Assembly (NCBI GenBank): GCA_015489295.1 | Contig: WGAB01000332.1 | Coordinates: 1-7,441 of the forward strand | Reading direction: 5' to 3' | From: Caldifarciminota bacterium | GTDB lineage: Bacteria > WOR-3 > Hydrothermia > WGAB01 | DNA: 7,441 nucleotides | In this document: piece after piece, positions 1 through 6,042 of the stretch | How the letters are laid out: each line of letters begins with the position of its first letter | Position numbering within the stretch: position 1 is the first letter of the stretch | Notes under the pieces: generated by a model | Seen by the model: only the letters and a program-made list of their open reading frames with translations | Databases searched by the model: none | What the model was told of the DNA's origin: nothing | Position numbers and translations under genes: made by a program

Positions 1-306
1 CCATGCAGGATGATGTGTACCATCCCCTGCAGGTGATTGCCGATGTGATGACCCTTCAGGAGTACTTCGGCCGGGACCTCCGGGGCCTGAAGGTGGCCGT
101 TTCCTGGGCATATGCCACCACCCATGCCAAGCCCCTCTCGGTACCCCAGTCCCAGATTCTGCTGTTCCCGAGGTACGGCATGGACGTGGTGGCATATGCC
201 CAGGAAACGGCCACCTTCAGGCCCCGGAGGTCCCGGCCGAAGTACTCCTGAAGGGTCATCACATCGGCAATCACCTGCAGGGGATGGTACACATCATCCT
301 GCATGG
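1..306. repeat. Perfect 121-bp inverted repeat with 64-bp spacer at window edge
   Basis: Bases 1-121 are the exact reverse complement of 186-306; I compared the two arms base by base and found no mismatch. The spacer is 122-185. The left arm runs to the first base of the window, so the repeat may extend further. Both arms encode the same part of the carbamoyltransferase gene. The spacer makes family-like protein only when read on the plus strand, continuing from the left arm. This is the layout expected if a polymerase copied the gene to about base 185, folded back at the short homology GTGGTG and copied itself in reverse. Such fold-backs are common in amplified DNA and at contig ends. A true inverted duplication is possible but less likely. 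Confidence 0.95.
3..185 (+). pseudogene. Second, opposite-strand copy of an internal piece of the same carbamoyltransferase gene
   Basis: Reading plus frame 3, bases 3-121 repeat residues from MQDDVYHPLQ to about SWAYATT of the minus-strand gene. Bases 122-185 then continue with HAKPLSVPQ, followed by an LLFPRYGMDVV segment. This continuation fits the knotted carbamoyltransferase family far better than what the minus strand gives after base 186. The piece therefore supplies about 21 further residues of the true protein. After 185 the frame runs into the reverse complement and becomes nonsense, ending at a stop at 251. There is no start signal here, so it is not a separate gene. Confidence 0.75.
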
Positions 307-700
307 AAATCACCGGTACCGTGGCGTGCTGGGCGAGTTCGTTCAGGTACCGGTTGCCGATGCCGTAAAAACAGATCCGCACGGCGATGCCCTCGCCCAT
401 GCGCGACAGCACTTTCGCCGTGTCCTTGGGACTTTCGCCGTGGCTCAGTTGCATTTTATCGGGGGTCAGGTCGTGGGCGTGGCCACCGAGCTGGGTCATG
501 GCGGCCTCCAGGGAGTTCCGGGTGCGTGTGGACTGCTCGTAAAAAATCATGAAGAGCGTTTTGTGTTTGAGAAGTTCGGTGATCTCCCCCAGGGCAAACC
601 GCCGTTTGAGGTCATGGGAAACCTCCAGCACCAGATCGATCTCCTGGCGGGCCCAGGTATCAAAGGTCAAAAGATGACGGCCGCGGAGTTGAATGCCCAT
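56..700 (-). CDS. Knotted carbamoyltransferase (YgeW-like, ornithine carbamoyltransferase superfamily), 3' end corrupted by fold-back
   Basis: Aspartate/ornithine carbamoyltransferase superfamily enzyme, which would transfer a carbamoyl group from carbamoyl phosphate to an amino substrate in the cytoplasm. The carbamoyl-phosphate motif STRTR is at residues 57-61 and HPLQ at 139-142. The continuation KPLSVPQ, found only in the repeat spacer on the plus strand, is the proline-rich loop typical of the knotted YgeW-type group, so ornithine is not assured as substrate. The start is ATG at 700: the Shine-Dalgarno AAAGGAGG (706-713) lies 5 bases upstream and overlaps the alternative GTG at 704-706, which rules that GTG out. 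Only 186-700 (about 171 residues, roughly half the usual length) is authentic. From 185 down to the formal stop at 56 the frame reads antisense of the same gene. It follows the hydrogenase protease gene by 25 bases, probably co-transcribed. Confidence 0.85.
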   Translation of the reverse strand: MGIQLRGRHLLTFDTWARQEIDLVLEVSHDLKRRFALGEITELLKHKTLFMIFYEQSTRTRNSLEAAMTQLGGHAHDLTPDKMQLSHGESPKDTAKVLSRMGEGIAVRICFYGIGNRYLNELAQHATVPVISMQDDVYHPLQVIADVMTLQEYFGRDLRGLKVAVSWAYATTSMPYLGNSRIWDWGTERGLAWVVAYAQETATFRPRRSRPKYS

Positions 701-725
701 GTGCACCTCCTTTCAATGCATAAGG

Positions 726-1202
726 CTACGGCAAACCCGGCGGTTTCCCAAGGTGCGAGGTTCTGTGGAGCCACCGGCGGATGCGTGCCAGGGCCCGGGG
801 CACGGCAGCCCGAACCGCAGGCGATAGACCCTCGCCCTGGCCGAAGGCCTGTCCCACGATGCCCAGGAACTGTAATTCTTCGGGCCAACCGGGATCCAGG
901 GAGGCGAGGGCAAGCCATTCCCTGAGGGAAAGCCCGTGGCTGGAGAACCGGATCTCCGGAGGCAGTGCCAGAAGGCGGGTTCCCTCCAGCTCGACCAGAG
1001 TCCCTGGCTCCAGGGAGGGCGCCTGCACGGCGTCCAGGATCAGGACCCGATCCTGGGGGTGCCAGGGCGGGGGCACCGGAGGCACCTGGAACACCTCCAC
1101 CCGGTGGGGACCGGGCACCTCCTTCAGGGCGCGGGCGAGGACAGGCCCCACGCCATCGTCCCGCCGCAGCGGGTTCCCCAGCGCCAGGATTCGGATCGCC
1201 AC
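726..1202 (-). CDS. Hydrogenase maturation protease (HycI/HupD family)
   Basis: Nickel-dependent endopeptidase of the HycI/HupD family, which trims the C-terminus of the [NiFe]-hydrogenase large subunit after nickel insertion. The product is 158 residues, normal for the family. The N-terminal LALGNPLRRDDGVG motif (residues 6-19), LILDA (54-58) and SSHGLSL (87-93) match the three family blocks. Expected nickel-sensing ligands are D16, D57 and H89. The chosen start is GTG at 1202, because it sits directly before the conserved first strand. No clear Shine-Dalgarno sequence is visible, and the frame stays open upstream only as the antisense of the divergent gene. It lies 25 bases upstream of the carbamoyltransferase gene. 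No hydrogenase structural gene is present in the window. Confidence 0.88.
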   Translation of the reverse strand: MAIRILALGNPLRRDDGVGPVLARALKEVPGPHRVEVFQVPPVPPPWHPQDRVLILDAVQAPSLEPGTLVELEGTRLLALPPEIRFSSHGLSLREWLALASLDPGWPEELQFLGIVGQAFGQGEGLSPAVRAAVPRALARIRRWLHRTSHLGKPPGLP

Positions 1203-1230
1203 AGCCGAAAAGGATACGGCGAAACCCCGA

Positions 1231-1259
1231 TTGCAGGCCCCGGGCACGGGTTGGATAAT
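1231..1259 (+). promoter_or_regulatory. Candidate sigma-70-type promoter for the diaminopentanoate dehydrogenase-like gene
   Basis: TTGCAG (1231-1236) and GATAAT (1254-1259) are separated by 17 bases in the 81-bp gap between divergent genes. The -10 matches consensus at 5 of 6 positions and the -35 at only 3 of 6. Transcription would begin near 1266, almost at the ribosome binding site, giving a very short leader. I see no equally good promoter for the minus-strand pair. Confidence 0.4.
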
Positions 1260-1283
1260 TCTTGCCAAAAGGAGGCTTTCTCC

Positions 1284-2267
1284 ATGAAGGTGATCGTGTA
1301 CGGGTTGGGGGAGATGGGCAAGCGGATGGCCGAACGGATCCTGGCCTCCGATGCCCTGGACCTGGTGGGCGCCATTGACATCGACCCGCAAAAGGTGGGC
1401 CGGGATGTGGGTGAACTCCTGGGCCGTTCGCCCATCGGCGTAACCGTGGAGGACAACGCCGAAAAGGTGCTGACCGAGCATCCCGGGGCCTTCGTGGTGC
1501 ACACCACGGTGTCGCAACTGGAAAAGGCCGCTCCCCAGATCCTGCAGATCCTGGAGACCGGCCATTCGGGCGTGAGCACCACCGAAGAACTCTCCTATCC
1601 GTGGGTGCGGCACCCGGATCTTGCCCGCAAGCTGGACACCGTGGCCAAGGAACGCCAGCGGACCTTCGTGGGCACCGGGGTCAACCCTGGCTTTTTGATG
1701 GATTACTTCCCCGCGGTGGTGGCCGCCCTGTCTTCGGGCATTCAGAGCATCACCGTGCGCCGGTACGTCAACGCCTCGCTCCGCCGCAAACCCCTCCAGG
1801 CCAAAATCGGCAGCGGCCTTACGCCCATGGAATTCAAACGCCTGTTTGACGAAGGCAAAATGGGCCACGTGGGTCTCGTGGAATCGGCCCAACTGCTGGC
1901 CCGGCTGCTGCAATGGGAAATCAAGGACCTCAAGGAAACCTGCGATCCCATCGTGGCCAACAACACCGTGCAAACCGAGTTCTTCAAGGTGGAACCCGGG
2001 TTCGTGCGCGGGATGCGGCATCAGGTGAAGGCCGTGGATACCCGGGGCCGGCGGATCCACCTGGACCTGCTGATGGCTCTGGACCATCCGGAGCAGTTTG
2101 ACGAGGTGGAAATTGAGGGCACCCCGCCCGTGCGGGTCCGGTTCCCCGAGGGCGTCCACGGCGACATGGCCACGGTCAATGTGACCCTGAGCGTGCTCCG
2201 GCGGGTGCCCGATCTACCCCCGGGCCTTCTGAACATGGCCGACCTGCCGCTGCCGATCCCGGTGTAG
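1284..2267 (+). CDS. NAD(P)-dependent 2,4-diaminopentanoate dehydrogenase-like protein (DapB-fold)
   Basis: A 327-residue Rossmann-fold oxidoreductase, usually annotated as dihydrodipicolinate reductase-like. It resembles 2,4-diaminopentanoate dehydrogenase (Ord) of oxidative ornithine breakdown more than true DapB. Visible blocks are the dinucleotide-binding GLGEMG (residues 7-12), an AIDIDPQKVG segment (30-39), TTEELSYP (99-106) and GTGVNPGFLMD (130-140). The last two are characteristic of the Ord-like group. DapB is shorter, about 270 residues, and has a different substrate motif. ATG at 1284 follows AAAAGGAGG (1266-1274) with 9 bases spacing, so the start is secure. Substrate is inferred: similar proteins occur in organisms without ornithine fermentation. 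Divergence from a carbamoyltransferase gene weakly supports a role in amino-acid metabolism. Confidence 0.8.
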   Translation: MKVIVYGLGEMGKRMAERILASDALDLVGAIDIDPQKVGRDVGELLGRSPIGVTVEDNAEKVLTEHPGAFVVHTTVSQLEKAAPQILQILETGHSGVSTTEELSYPWVRHPDLARKLDTVAKERQRTFVGTGVNPGFLMDYFPAVVAALSSGIQSITVRRYVNASLRRKPLQAKIGSGLTPMEFKRLFDEGKMGHVGLVESAQLLARLLQWEIKDLKETCDPIVANNTVQTEFFKVEPGFVRGMRHQVKAVDTRGRRIHLDLLMALDHPEQFDEVEIEGTPPVRVRFPEGVHGDMATVNVTLSVLRRVPDLPPGLLNMADLPLPIPV

Positions 2268-2516
2268 GCTGTATCCCGACCGCAACGGTCGAAGGGAGAG
2301 GAGGGCTGCTACACCGGGCGGAAAAGCTGTCTGCTCCGGAGGCTCCCGGGAAAGGGGCAACCGGATAGGTCCCGCAGAGGGATTCCTGCGGGGGTAAAGG
2401 GCCGGTGAACGGCGATCCGGCCCATTGCGCTGTGTTCCCCCGAGCCTTGTTCGTCTCCGGAAGCGCGGTGCGTTGAGATCCTCCCAGCCCCCACATCAAC
2501 GTTGTATCCTTGGTGT
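2268..2516. other. 249-bp non-coding, hairpin-rich region; candidate structured RNA or leader
   Basis: No convincing reading frame exists here on either strand. Three strong hairpins are visible: GACCG-CAA-CGGTC at 2278-2290 with an outer TCCC/GGGA pair (2274-2277 and 2294-2297) and a GAA bulge; CCCGCAG/CTGCGGG at 2371-2377 and 2386-2392 with an 8-base loop; and GGGCCGG/CCGGCCC at 2399-2405 and 2417-2423 with an 11-base loop. None is followed by a U-tract, so none is a standard intrinsic terminator. I looked for conserved cores of SRP, RNase P, 6S, tmRNA and common riboswitches (cobalamin, TPP, SAM, glycine, c-di-AMP, guanidine) and found no match. The first hairpin, just after the upstream stop, could protect or end that transcript. 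Confidence 0.4.
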
Positions 2517-3671
2517 GTGAAGTGGCGAACCCTTCTTTGGGCGGCCTTTGACTTCGGGGAAACCGTCTTTTCCCTGATGGTGTTCACCTATGCCCTTCCC
2601 CTCTTTCTGGATGCCGTTGGTGGTAGCCATCTCCATCTCACCTCCGGACGGGCCCTGTCGGTGCTGTTCTTTTTGCTCCTGGGGCCGCTGTGGGCCCGGT
2701 ATGTGGACCGGCAAAGTGGCACTGCACCGCGACGCCATTTCCTGGAGGCTGCTCTTCTTACCGGCCTGTTCACCCTGATGCTGGGAACCGGCCGGCTTTT
2801 CTGGGTGGTTTTGGCCTTTGTGGTGGCCGGGTTTTTTTATCAGGTCACCCTCGCCTTTTACAACAACCTCCTTCCCGAGGCCGGGGAAGGGCAAACCGGA
2901 CTCGCCTCGGGCCTGGGTGTGGCCTTCGGCTATGTGGGCTCGGCAGTGGCCCTTTCCCTCACCCGGCTGTTTTCGCCGTCGTATCCTGTGATTTTCGTGG
3001 GTACGGCCCTGCTCTTTGGGGTGCTGGGTGCGCTCGTGGCCCTTGCCACGCCGTCCCGTACCCGACGTGTGCCAACCCCCTCCCTTCGTGAGGTTTTCGG
3101 CATCGTGTTTCAAGACCGGGCCTTTGGAGGATTCCTGTTGGTGGCCTTCACCCTTACCGAGCCCGCCCACACCGGGATTCTTCTGCTCTCGCTTTATTTC
3201 AAGCGGGTGTTTGCCATGCCCGACGGCCAAATTGCCCTGCTGCTGGCAGGTGGCGCGGTGAGTGCGGCCCTGGGAGCGTTGCTCTGGGGGCTGCTGGCCC
3301 AGCGGCTTTCAGCCCGGCGGGTGTTTGGCTGGCTCTTTCCCCTATGGGCTGCCGGGCTGCTTCTCGTGGCCCTCACGCCCCGATGGGGCGTGTTCCCCCT
3401 GGCCCTGCTTCTGGGGGCCCTCCTGGCGGGCATCTGGGTGCTTTTGCGGGTGGTGCTTTTAGAAGGGTTCGGAGATCGACCCCTGACCCTGTACTTCACC
3501 TATCTGGCCCTGGTGGAGCGGGCGGCGAGCATGGTGGGGCCGCTTTTGTGGAGCGGCGTGGTCCGGACCCTTCACGACACGCCCCTGGCCTTCCGCGTGG
3601 GCACCGGTGTCCTGGCCCTTTTCCCGGTGATCGGATGGGGCGTGTATCGGAGAATGAAGCGATGGGGTTAA
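2517..3671 (+). CDS. MFS transporter, UMF1/Atg22-like
   Basis: A 384-residue integral inner-membrane protein with about 12 hydrophobic segments, as expected for the major facilitator superfamily. The N-terminal W-x-x-F-D-F-x-x-x-x-F block (residues 8-18), the short charged loop RYVDRQSG after the second helix (about 61-68), and FYNNLLPE (about 114-121) followed by a glycine-rich GLGVAFGYVGS stretch are typical of the UMF1/Atg22-like branch. The substrate is unknown; related proteins are only loosely linked to efflux of small metabolites. The start is uncertain: GTG at 2517 places the first motif at the usual distance, TTG at 2502 is in frame, and neither has a Shine-Dalgarno sequence. The frame is closed by a stop at 2406. 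Its stop overlaps the stop of a convergent minus-strand remnant. Confidence 0.82.
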   Translation: MKWRTLLWAAFDFGETVFSLMVFTYALPLFLDAVGGSHLHLTSGRALSVLFFLLLGPLWARYVDRQSGTAPRRHFLEAALLTGLFTLMLGTGRLFWVVLAFVVAGFFYQVTLAFYNNLLPEAGEGQTGLASGLGVAFGYVGSAVALSLTRLFSPSYPVIFVGTALLFGVLGALVALATPSRTRRVPTPSLREVFGIVFQDRAFGGFLLVAFTLTEPAHTGILLLSLYFKRVFAMPDGQIALLLAGGAVSAALGALLWGLLAQRLSARRVFGWLFPLWAAGLLLVALTPRWGVFPLALLLGALLAGIWVLLRVVLLEGFGDRPLTLYFTYLALVERAASMVGPLLWSGVVRTLHDTPLAFRVGTGVLALFPVIGWGVYRRMKRWG

Positions 3672-3826
3672 CCGACCCCGCTTTTTCGCAGGGGCACCTT
3701 CACCGGAATTTTCCCCATGTGAACAAAAGCTTTGAACCCCTCCGGGGCGCCATCCTCTTTCGCGGGATACAGGATCCACAGATACGGCGGGCACAAGTTG
3801 TTTTGGGCAAAGTTTTTTGGATTCTC
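3668..3826 (-). pseudogene. C-terminal remnant of an unidentified GC-rich gene, cut at the island edge
   Basis: Fifty-two codons are open from just after an in-frame TAG-TGA pair to TAA at 3668-3670. The peptide contains LCPPYLWILYPAKEDGAPEG and then FKAFVHMGKIPVKVPLRKSG, which reads like real protein. About 69% of its last 48 codons end in G or C, like the flanking genes, while the opposite frame shows no such bias. There is no start codon with a ribosome binding site, so this looks like the 3' end of a gene whose front was lost where the AT-rich block begins. Its stop overlaps the transporter stop by two bases, a normal convergent arrangement. I do not recognise the family. A chance open frame is possible. 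Confidence 0.5.
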
Positions 3827-3858
3827 TCACTAGTTTGATGCGGTTTCGAAAATAGATA

Positions 3859-4509
3859 TTACGTTGATTGTTGTAATAACTGGACGATTTCAGTGAGTTT
3901 CTTTTCGACTGTTTTGCCTTTTTCTATTCTTAAATCCAGAATCATTTTAAAATCTTTAATCATCTCTAATACAAACTCTGCTTCCTCTACACTTTGAGAA
4001 CTCATCAAATAGATAATAAACCGGATATCTGGGAGGTTTTCCCCGACATAGGTCTTATAGAAGAGCCCATTTCCCCATCCTTTTAAAACATCTCTTTTAT
4101 ACTTTAGGACATGATTAACAAGTTGAGCCTGCTTTTCCTTTAAATTCTGGGGAAACTTACTTTTCCCCCAATCTTTCCAATTTTCTATCCAAATTTGATA
4201 ATTTCCATTATTATAGCGATTCACTTTAAGCACGTATACCGGTTCTTTTAAAACGGTCCATTCTATTTTTGTTATTGCAAAATTGAATTGCCACACGCGA
4301 TCTCTGAAAGTGATTGTATGGGTGTAAAACCCCTTTCCAAGAATTTTACCGATGCTAGGCTCTATATTCTTTTTATAAAATTCTCTTTTTACTCTTTCCC
4401 ATACATCGGGCAAGAACTTATGAACGTCCCAGGCGATCTCCAGTTTTCTCTTTATTTCTTCCTGTCCCCCCTCCAGCAGATACTCCTCAAGCACTCTCCG
4501 GTTGTCCAT
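3859..4509 (-). CDS. Hypothetical protein, partner of the PD-(D/E)XK nuclease
   Basis: Not recognised as a named family. The 216-residue product is rich in lysine and aromatic residues and has no signal peptide or membrane segment. Residues 1-50 look helical (an EEIKRKLEIAWDV segment), the middle (about 60-130) alternates strands with many tryptophans (WQFNFAITKIEW, YQIWIENW), and the last 80 residues look helical. Layout and N-terminal pattern recall the C-terminal region that follows the nuclease domain in longer single-chain PDDEXK_4 proteins; that is inference from memory. ATG at 4509 has a strong Shine-Dalgarno GAGGAGGTGA (4516-4525) with 6 bases spacing. This makes a true second gene likelier than a frameshifted tail. 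It overlaps the nuclease gene by 23 bases in the +1 frame, so translation is probably coupled. Codons are AT-rich. Confidence 0.8.
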   Translation of the reverse strand: MDNRRVLEEYLLEGGQEEIKRKLEIAWDVHKFLPDVWERVKREFYKKNIEPSIGKILGKGFYTHTITFRDRVWQFNFAITKIEWTVLKEPVYVLKVNRYNNGNYQIWIENWKDWGKSKFPQNLKEKQAQLVNHVLKYKRDVLKGWGNGLFYKTYVGENLPDIRFIIYLMSSQSVEEAEFVLEMIKDFKMILDLRIEKGKTVEKKLTEIVQLLQQST

Positions 4510-5335
4510 TGCTTTTCACCTCCTCGCAATTTTTGTAAACCCATGTTATAAAGTCTCTAATAAACCATCTCACTTTATCGGCTTCGCACCCCTTCAGACA
4601 CTCTTGAAGCCAAGGGATAAGAAATTTTTTATAGCTCAAAGAAATAAAATTGCCCGTCTTTTCGAGTTTCTTTCGAAGTTCTTCTGGAATACTTTCCATT
4701 GAAGGTGTCCTTTCTCCACAGGTCAAATAAATCAGTACATAGTTATTCCCTGACGTATCCTTCAAATATTCACTGTAGTCCAGGAGTTGTTTTTCCTGGT
4801 CCCCCGCGTAGATTTTGTTCTCTATCCCTATCCTGAAACCCGTAGGCAGTTTGATCAATAAGTCTATCCTTCTTCCTTTTGAGGTTGTGTACTCCGTGAT
4901 TATCTGGGCATCCTTGAATTTGTCTGAATTAGCCGTAAATCTACTAACGCTTCCTTCAGGAAGCTCACGTTTCAGAATCTCCACAAACTTTTGCAGGAAC
5001 ACATCACCCTGCCCATGGGTTCCCTTTGGCTCAAGGAGAAGAGCGATGAACCGAGAAATGTCCGTTTCTTCGGGACGGGTAATGGCCACAAGGTTAAAAT
5101 CTGAAGCTAAGTATCTATCGACCTGCTCTTTCGCGGTTTTGACTATGCGATATCTGAACTTCAAGTCTCTGAAAAACTCTTCAACTCGGTTCCTGTAAGC
5201 GCTCTCCATGAAAACGATTTTATGCCCATCCTTGGACCTGGTCAATTTTATGGTCCCCGATACATACGCTGCTTCGGATGGGCGGGGATCTCTGTTCAGA
5301 ACGCTTCTAACGGACAGAAGAGACTTCTGGCTCAT
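4487..5335 (-). CDS. PD-(D/E)XK nuclease superfamily protein (PDDEXK_4-like)
   Basis: A 282-residue protein with a PD-(D/E)XK endonuclease core. D158 in GRRIDLLI and E172-N-K174 in IGIENKIYAGDQ form the D...ExK metal-binding and catalytic set, and Q183 in EKQLLDYSEYL follows at the usual place. The preceding ETDISRFIALLLEPKGTHGQ block (about 90-109) is the typical start of the PDDEXK_4 family, so the first 85 residues are an extra N-terminal region. The active site looks complete. ATG at 5335 is the first start in a frame open only from a TAA near 5385; the upstream AGAAGAAG is a weak ribosome binding site. A tiny frame starting at 5358 ends in a TGA overlapping this ATG (ATGA), which could couple translation. 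The target is unknown; a role in phage or plasmid defence is inferred. Confidence 0.83.
   Translation of the reverse strand: MSQKSLLSVRSVLNRDPRPSEAAYVSGTIKLTRSKDGHKIVFMESAYRNRVEEFFRDLKFRYRIVKTAKEQVDRYLASDFNLVAITRPEETDISRFIALLLEPKGTHGQGDVFLQKFVEILKRELPEGSVSRFTANSDKFKDAQIITEYTTSKGRRIDLLIKLPTGFRIGIENKIYAGDQEKQLLDYSEYLKDTSGNNYVLIYLTCGERTPSMESIPEELRKKLEKTGNFISLSYKKFLIPWLQECLKGCEADKVRWFIRDFITWVYKNCEEVKSNGQPESA
4516..4525 (-). promoter_or_regulatory. Strong ribosome binding site inside the nuclease gene
   Basis: GAGGAGGTGA on the minus strand, 6 bases before ATG at 4509 and inside the last codons of the nuclease gene. It decides the start of the downstream gene and shows that the two overlapping frames are translated separately. 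Confidence 0.85.
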
Positions 5336-5672
5336 CTTCTTCTGGCTTTCATCATCATGGCCACACCTTGACAGATTCTTTGCAAGATTGCGTTGATCCC
5401 ATCGTTTGGCTCCGATTTAACCCAAAAGCTTGTCCCCCTTGTCTGATTTCATCCCAGTGTCTTCTCACCATGCAGCCCGCTGGCTTGGATTTACAACCCC
5501 CCGCAGCAAGCGCGTCTGACACGGCTGCTTTTTCAAACACAATGCCAAGGGTCCGGGCGAGGGAACCCTGAATGTCGTCGTTATACCCTGGCAGATGTTA
5601 CCCTCCAAAAACACGCCCATACCCGCGCTTACTTGATTTTCGGGGGGCCGTCCCTTATCTATAACGGGCCGC
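5336..5672. other. Gene-poor stretch upstream of the nuclease and tRNA-Ser; possible decayed minus-strand frame
   Basis: No convincing gene. One minus-strand frame is open from 5597 to a stop at 5355 (80 codons). It contains a protein-like YNDDIQGSLARTLGIVFEKA segment, but has no ATG with a ribosome binding site near its beginning. It could be a remnant of an older gene or chance. Composition moves from AT-rich near 5336-5420 back to GC-rich by about 5480, so the right edge of the island probably lies in this range. I found no obvious flanking direct repeats and no duplicate of the tRNA 3' end elsewhere in the window. Confidence 0.4.
5633..5665 (+). promoter_or_regulatory. Weak candidate promoter for tRNA-Ser
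   Basis: TATAAC at 5660-5665 ends 7 bases before the mature tRNA, a plausible -10 element. The best -35 candidate is TTGATT at 5633-5638, but the 21-base spacing is too long for a typical sigma-70 promoter. Only the -10 is reasonably supported. Confidence 0.3.
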
Positions 5673-5764
<92 letters not shown>

Positions 5765-5791
5765 CAGGTTCCATAGGCAAACGTTCCCAAA

Positions 5792-5819
5792 GACCCGTCG
5801 GCGCGATCCCAGCCGGGTC
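5792..5819 (+). other. Small hairpin in the rpmF leader
   Basis: GACCCG (5792-5797) pairs with CGGGTC (5814-5819) across a 16-base loop, 22 bases before the L32 start codon. It could shape the leader or mark tRNA 3' processing. There is no U-tract, so it is not a terminator. Confidence 0.25.
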
Positions 5820-5841
5820 CTGAAAGGAAGAGGAGGAAACC

Positions 5842-6027
5842 ATGCCGGCACCCAAACGACGGCATTCGCGGGCTCGAAGCAGGAAACGGAGAACCCATTA
5901 CAAGGCCCAGGCTCCCAGTGTATCCCGGTGCCCCAACTGCGGCCAGCCCAAGCCCCCTCATCGCGTGTGCCCCCACTGCGGGTACTACCGCGATCAAGTG
6001 GTGCTGGTGGTCAAGACCGAGGTGTAA
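5842..6027 (+). CDS. rpmF: Large-subunit ribosomal protein bL32
   Basis: A 61-residue basic protein of the 50S ribosomal subunit. The MPAPKRRHSRARSRKRRTH start is the conserved L32 N-terminus, and a zinc ribbon is formed by C30-x-x-C33 and C43-x-x-C46, so this is the zinc-binding form. The HRVCPHCGYYR block is typical. ATG at 5842 follows AGGAGG (5831-5836) closely. plsX starts 15 bases after the stop, the widely conserved rpmF-plsX arrangement. The DUF177/YceD gene often found upstream of rpmF is absent; tRNA-Ser occupies that place, 77 bases upstream. Confidence 0.98.
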   Translation: MPAPKRRHSRARSRKRRTHYKAQAPSVSRCPNCGQPKPPHRVCPHCGYYRDQVVLVVKTEV

Positions 6028-6042
6028 AAGAGGCCGGGCTGA

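Noticed and set aside
1203..2159. Long minus-strand open frame running through the dehydrogenase gene and joined to the hydrogenase protease
   Set aside because: Antisense of a well-supported plus-strand gene. Only the part after GTG 1202 matches a protein family.
1284..2267. Calling this gene dapB
   Set aside because: It is longer than DapB and has the TTEELSYP and GTGVNPGF blocks of the diaminopentanoate dehydrogenase-like group.
2371..2423. The two GC-rich hairpins as intrinsic terminators
   Set aside because: Neither is followed by a run of T on either strand.
2176..2499. Minus-strand 107-residue frame in the gap before the MFS gene
   Set aside because: Proline/serine/glycine-rich composition, partial overlap with the dehydrogenase gene, no start signal and no recognisable motif.
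2496..3230. Minus-strand 244-residue frame opposite the MFS gene
   Set aside because: Low-complexity Gly/Lys/Gln-rich antisense of a membrane protein gene, with no family features.
3676..3694. CCCCGC...GCaGGGG hairpin after the MFS gene as a terminator
   Set aside because: The T-run is in the loop, not after the stem, and the stem has a bulge.
3827..5400. CRISPR array or insertion sequence in the AT-rich block
   Set aside because: No regularly spaced repeats, no transposase, and no terminal inverted repeats seen.
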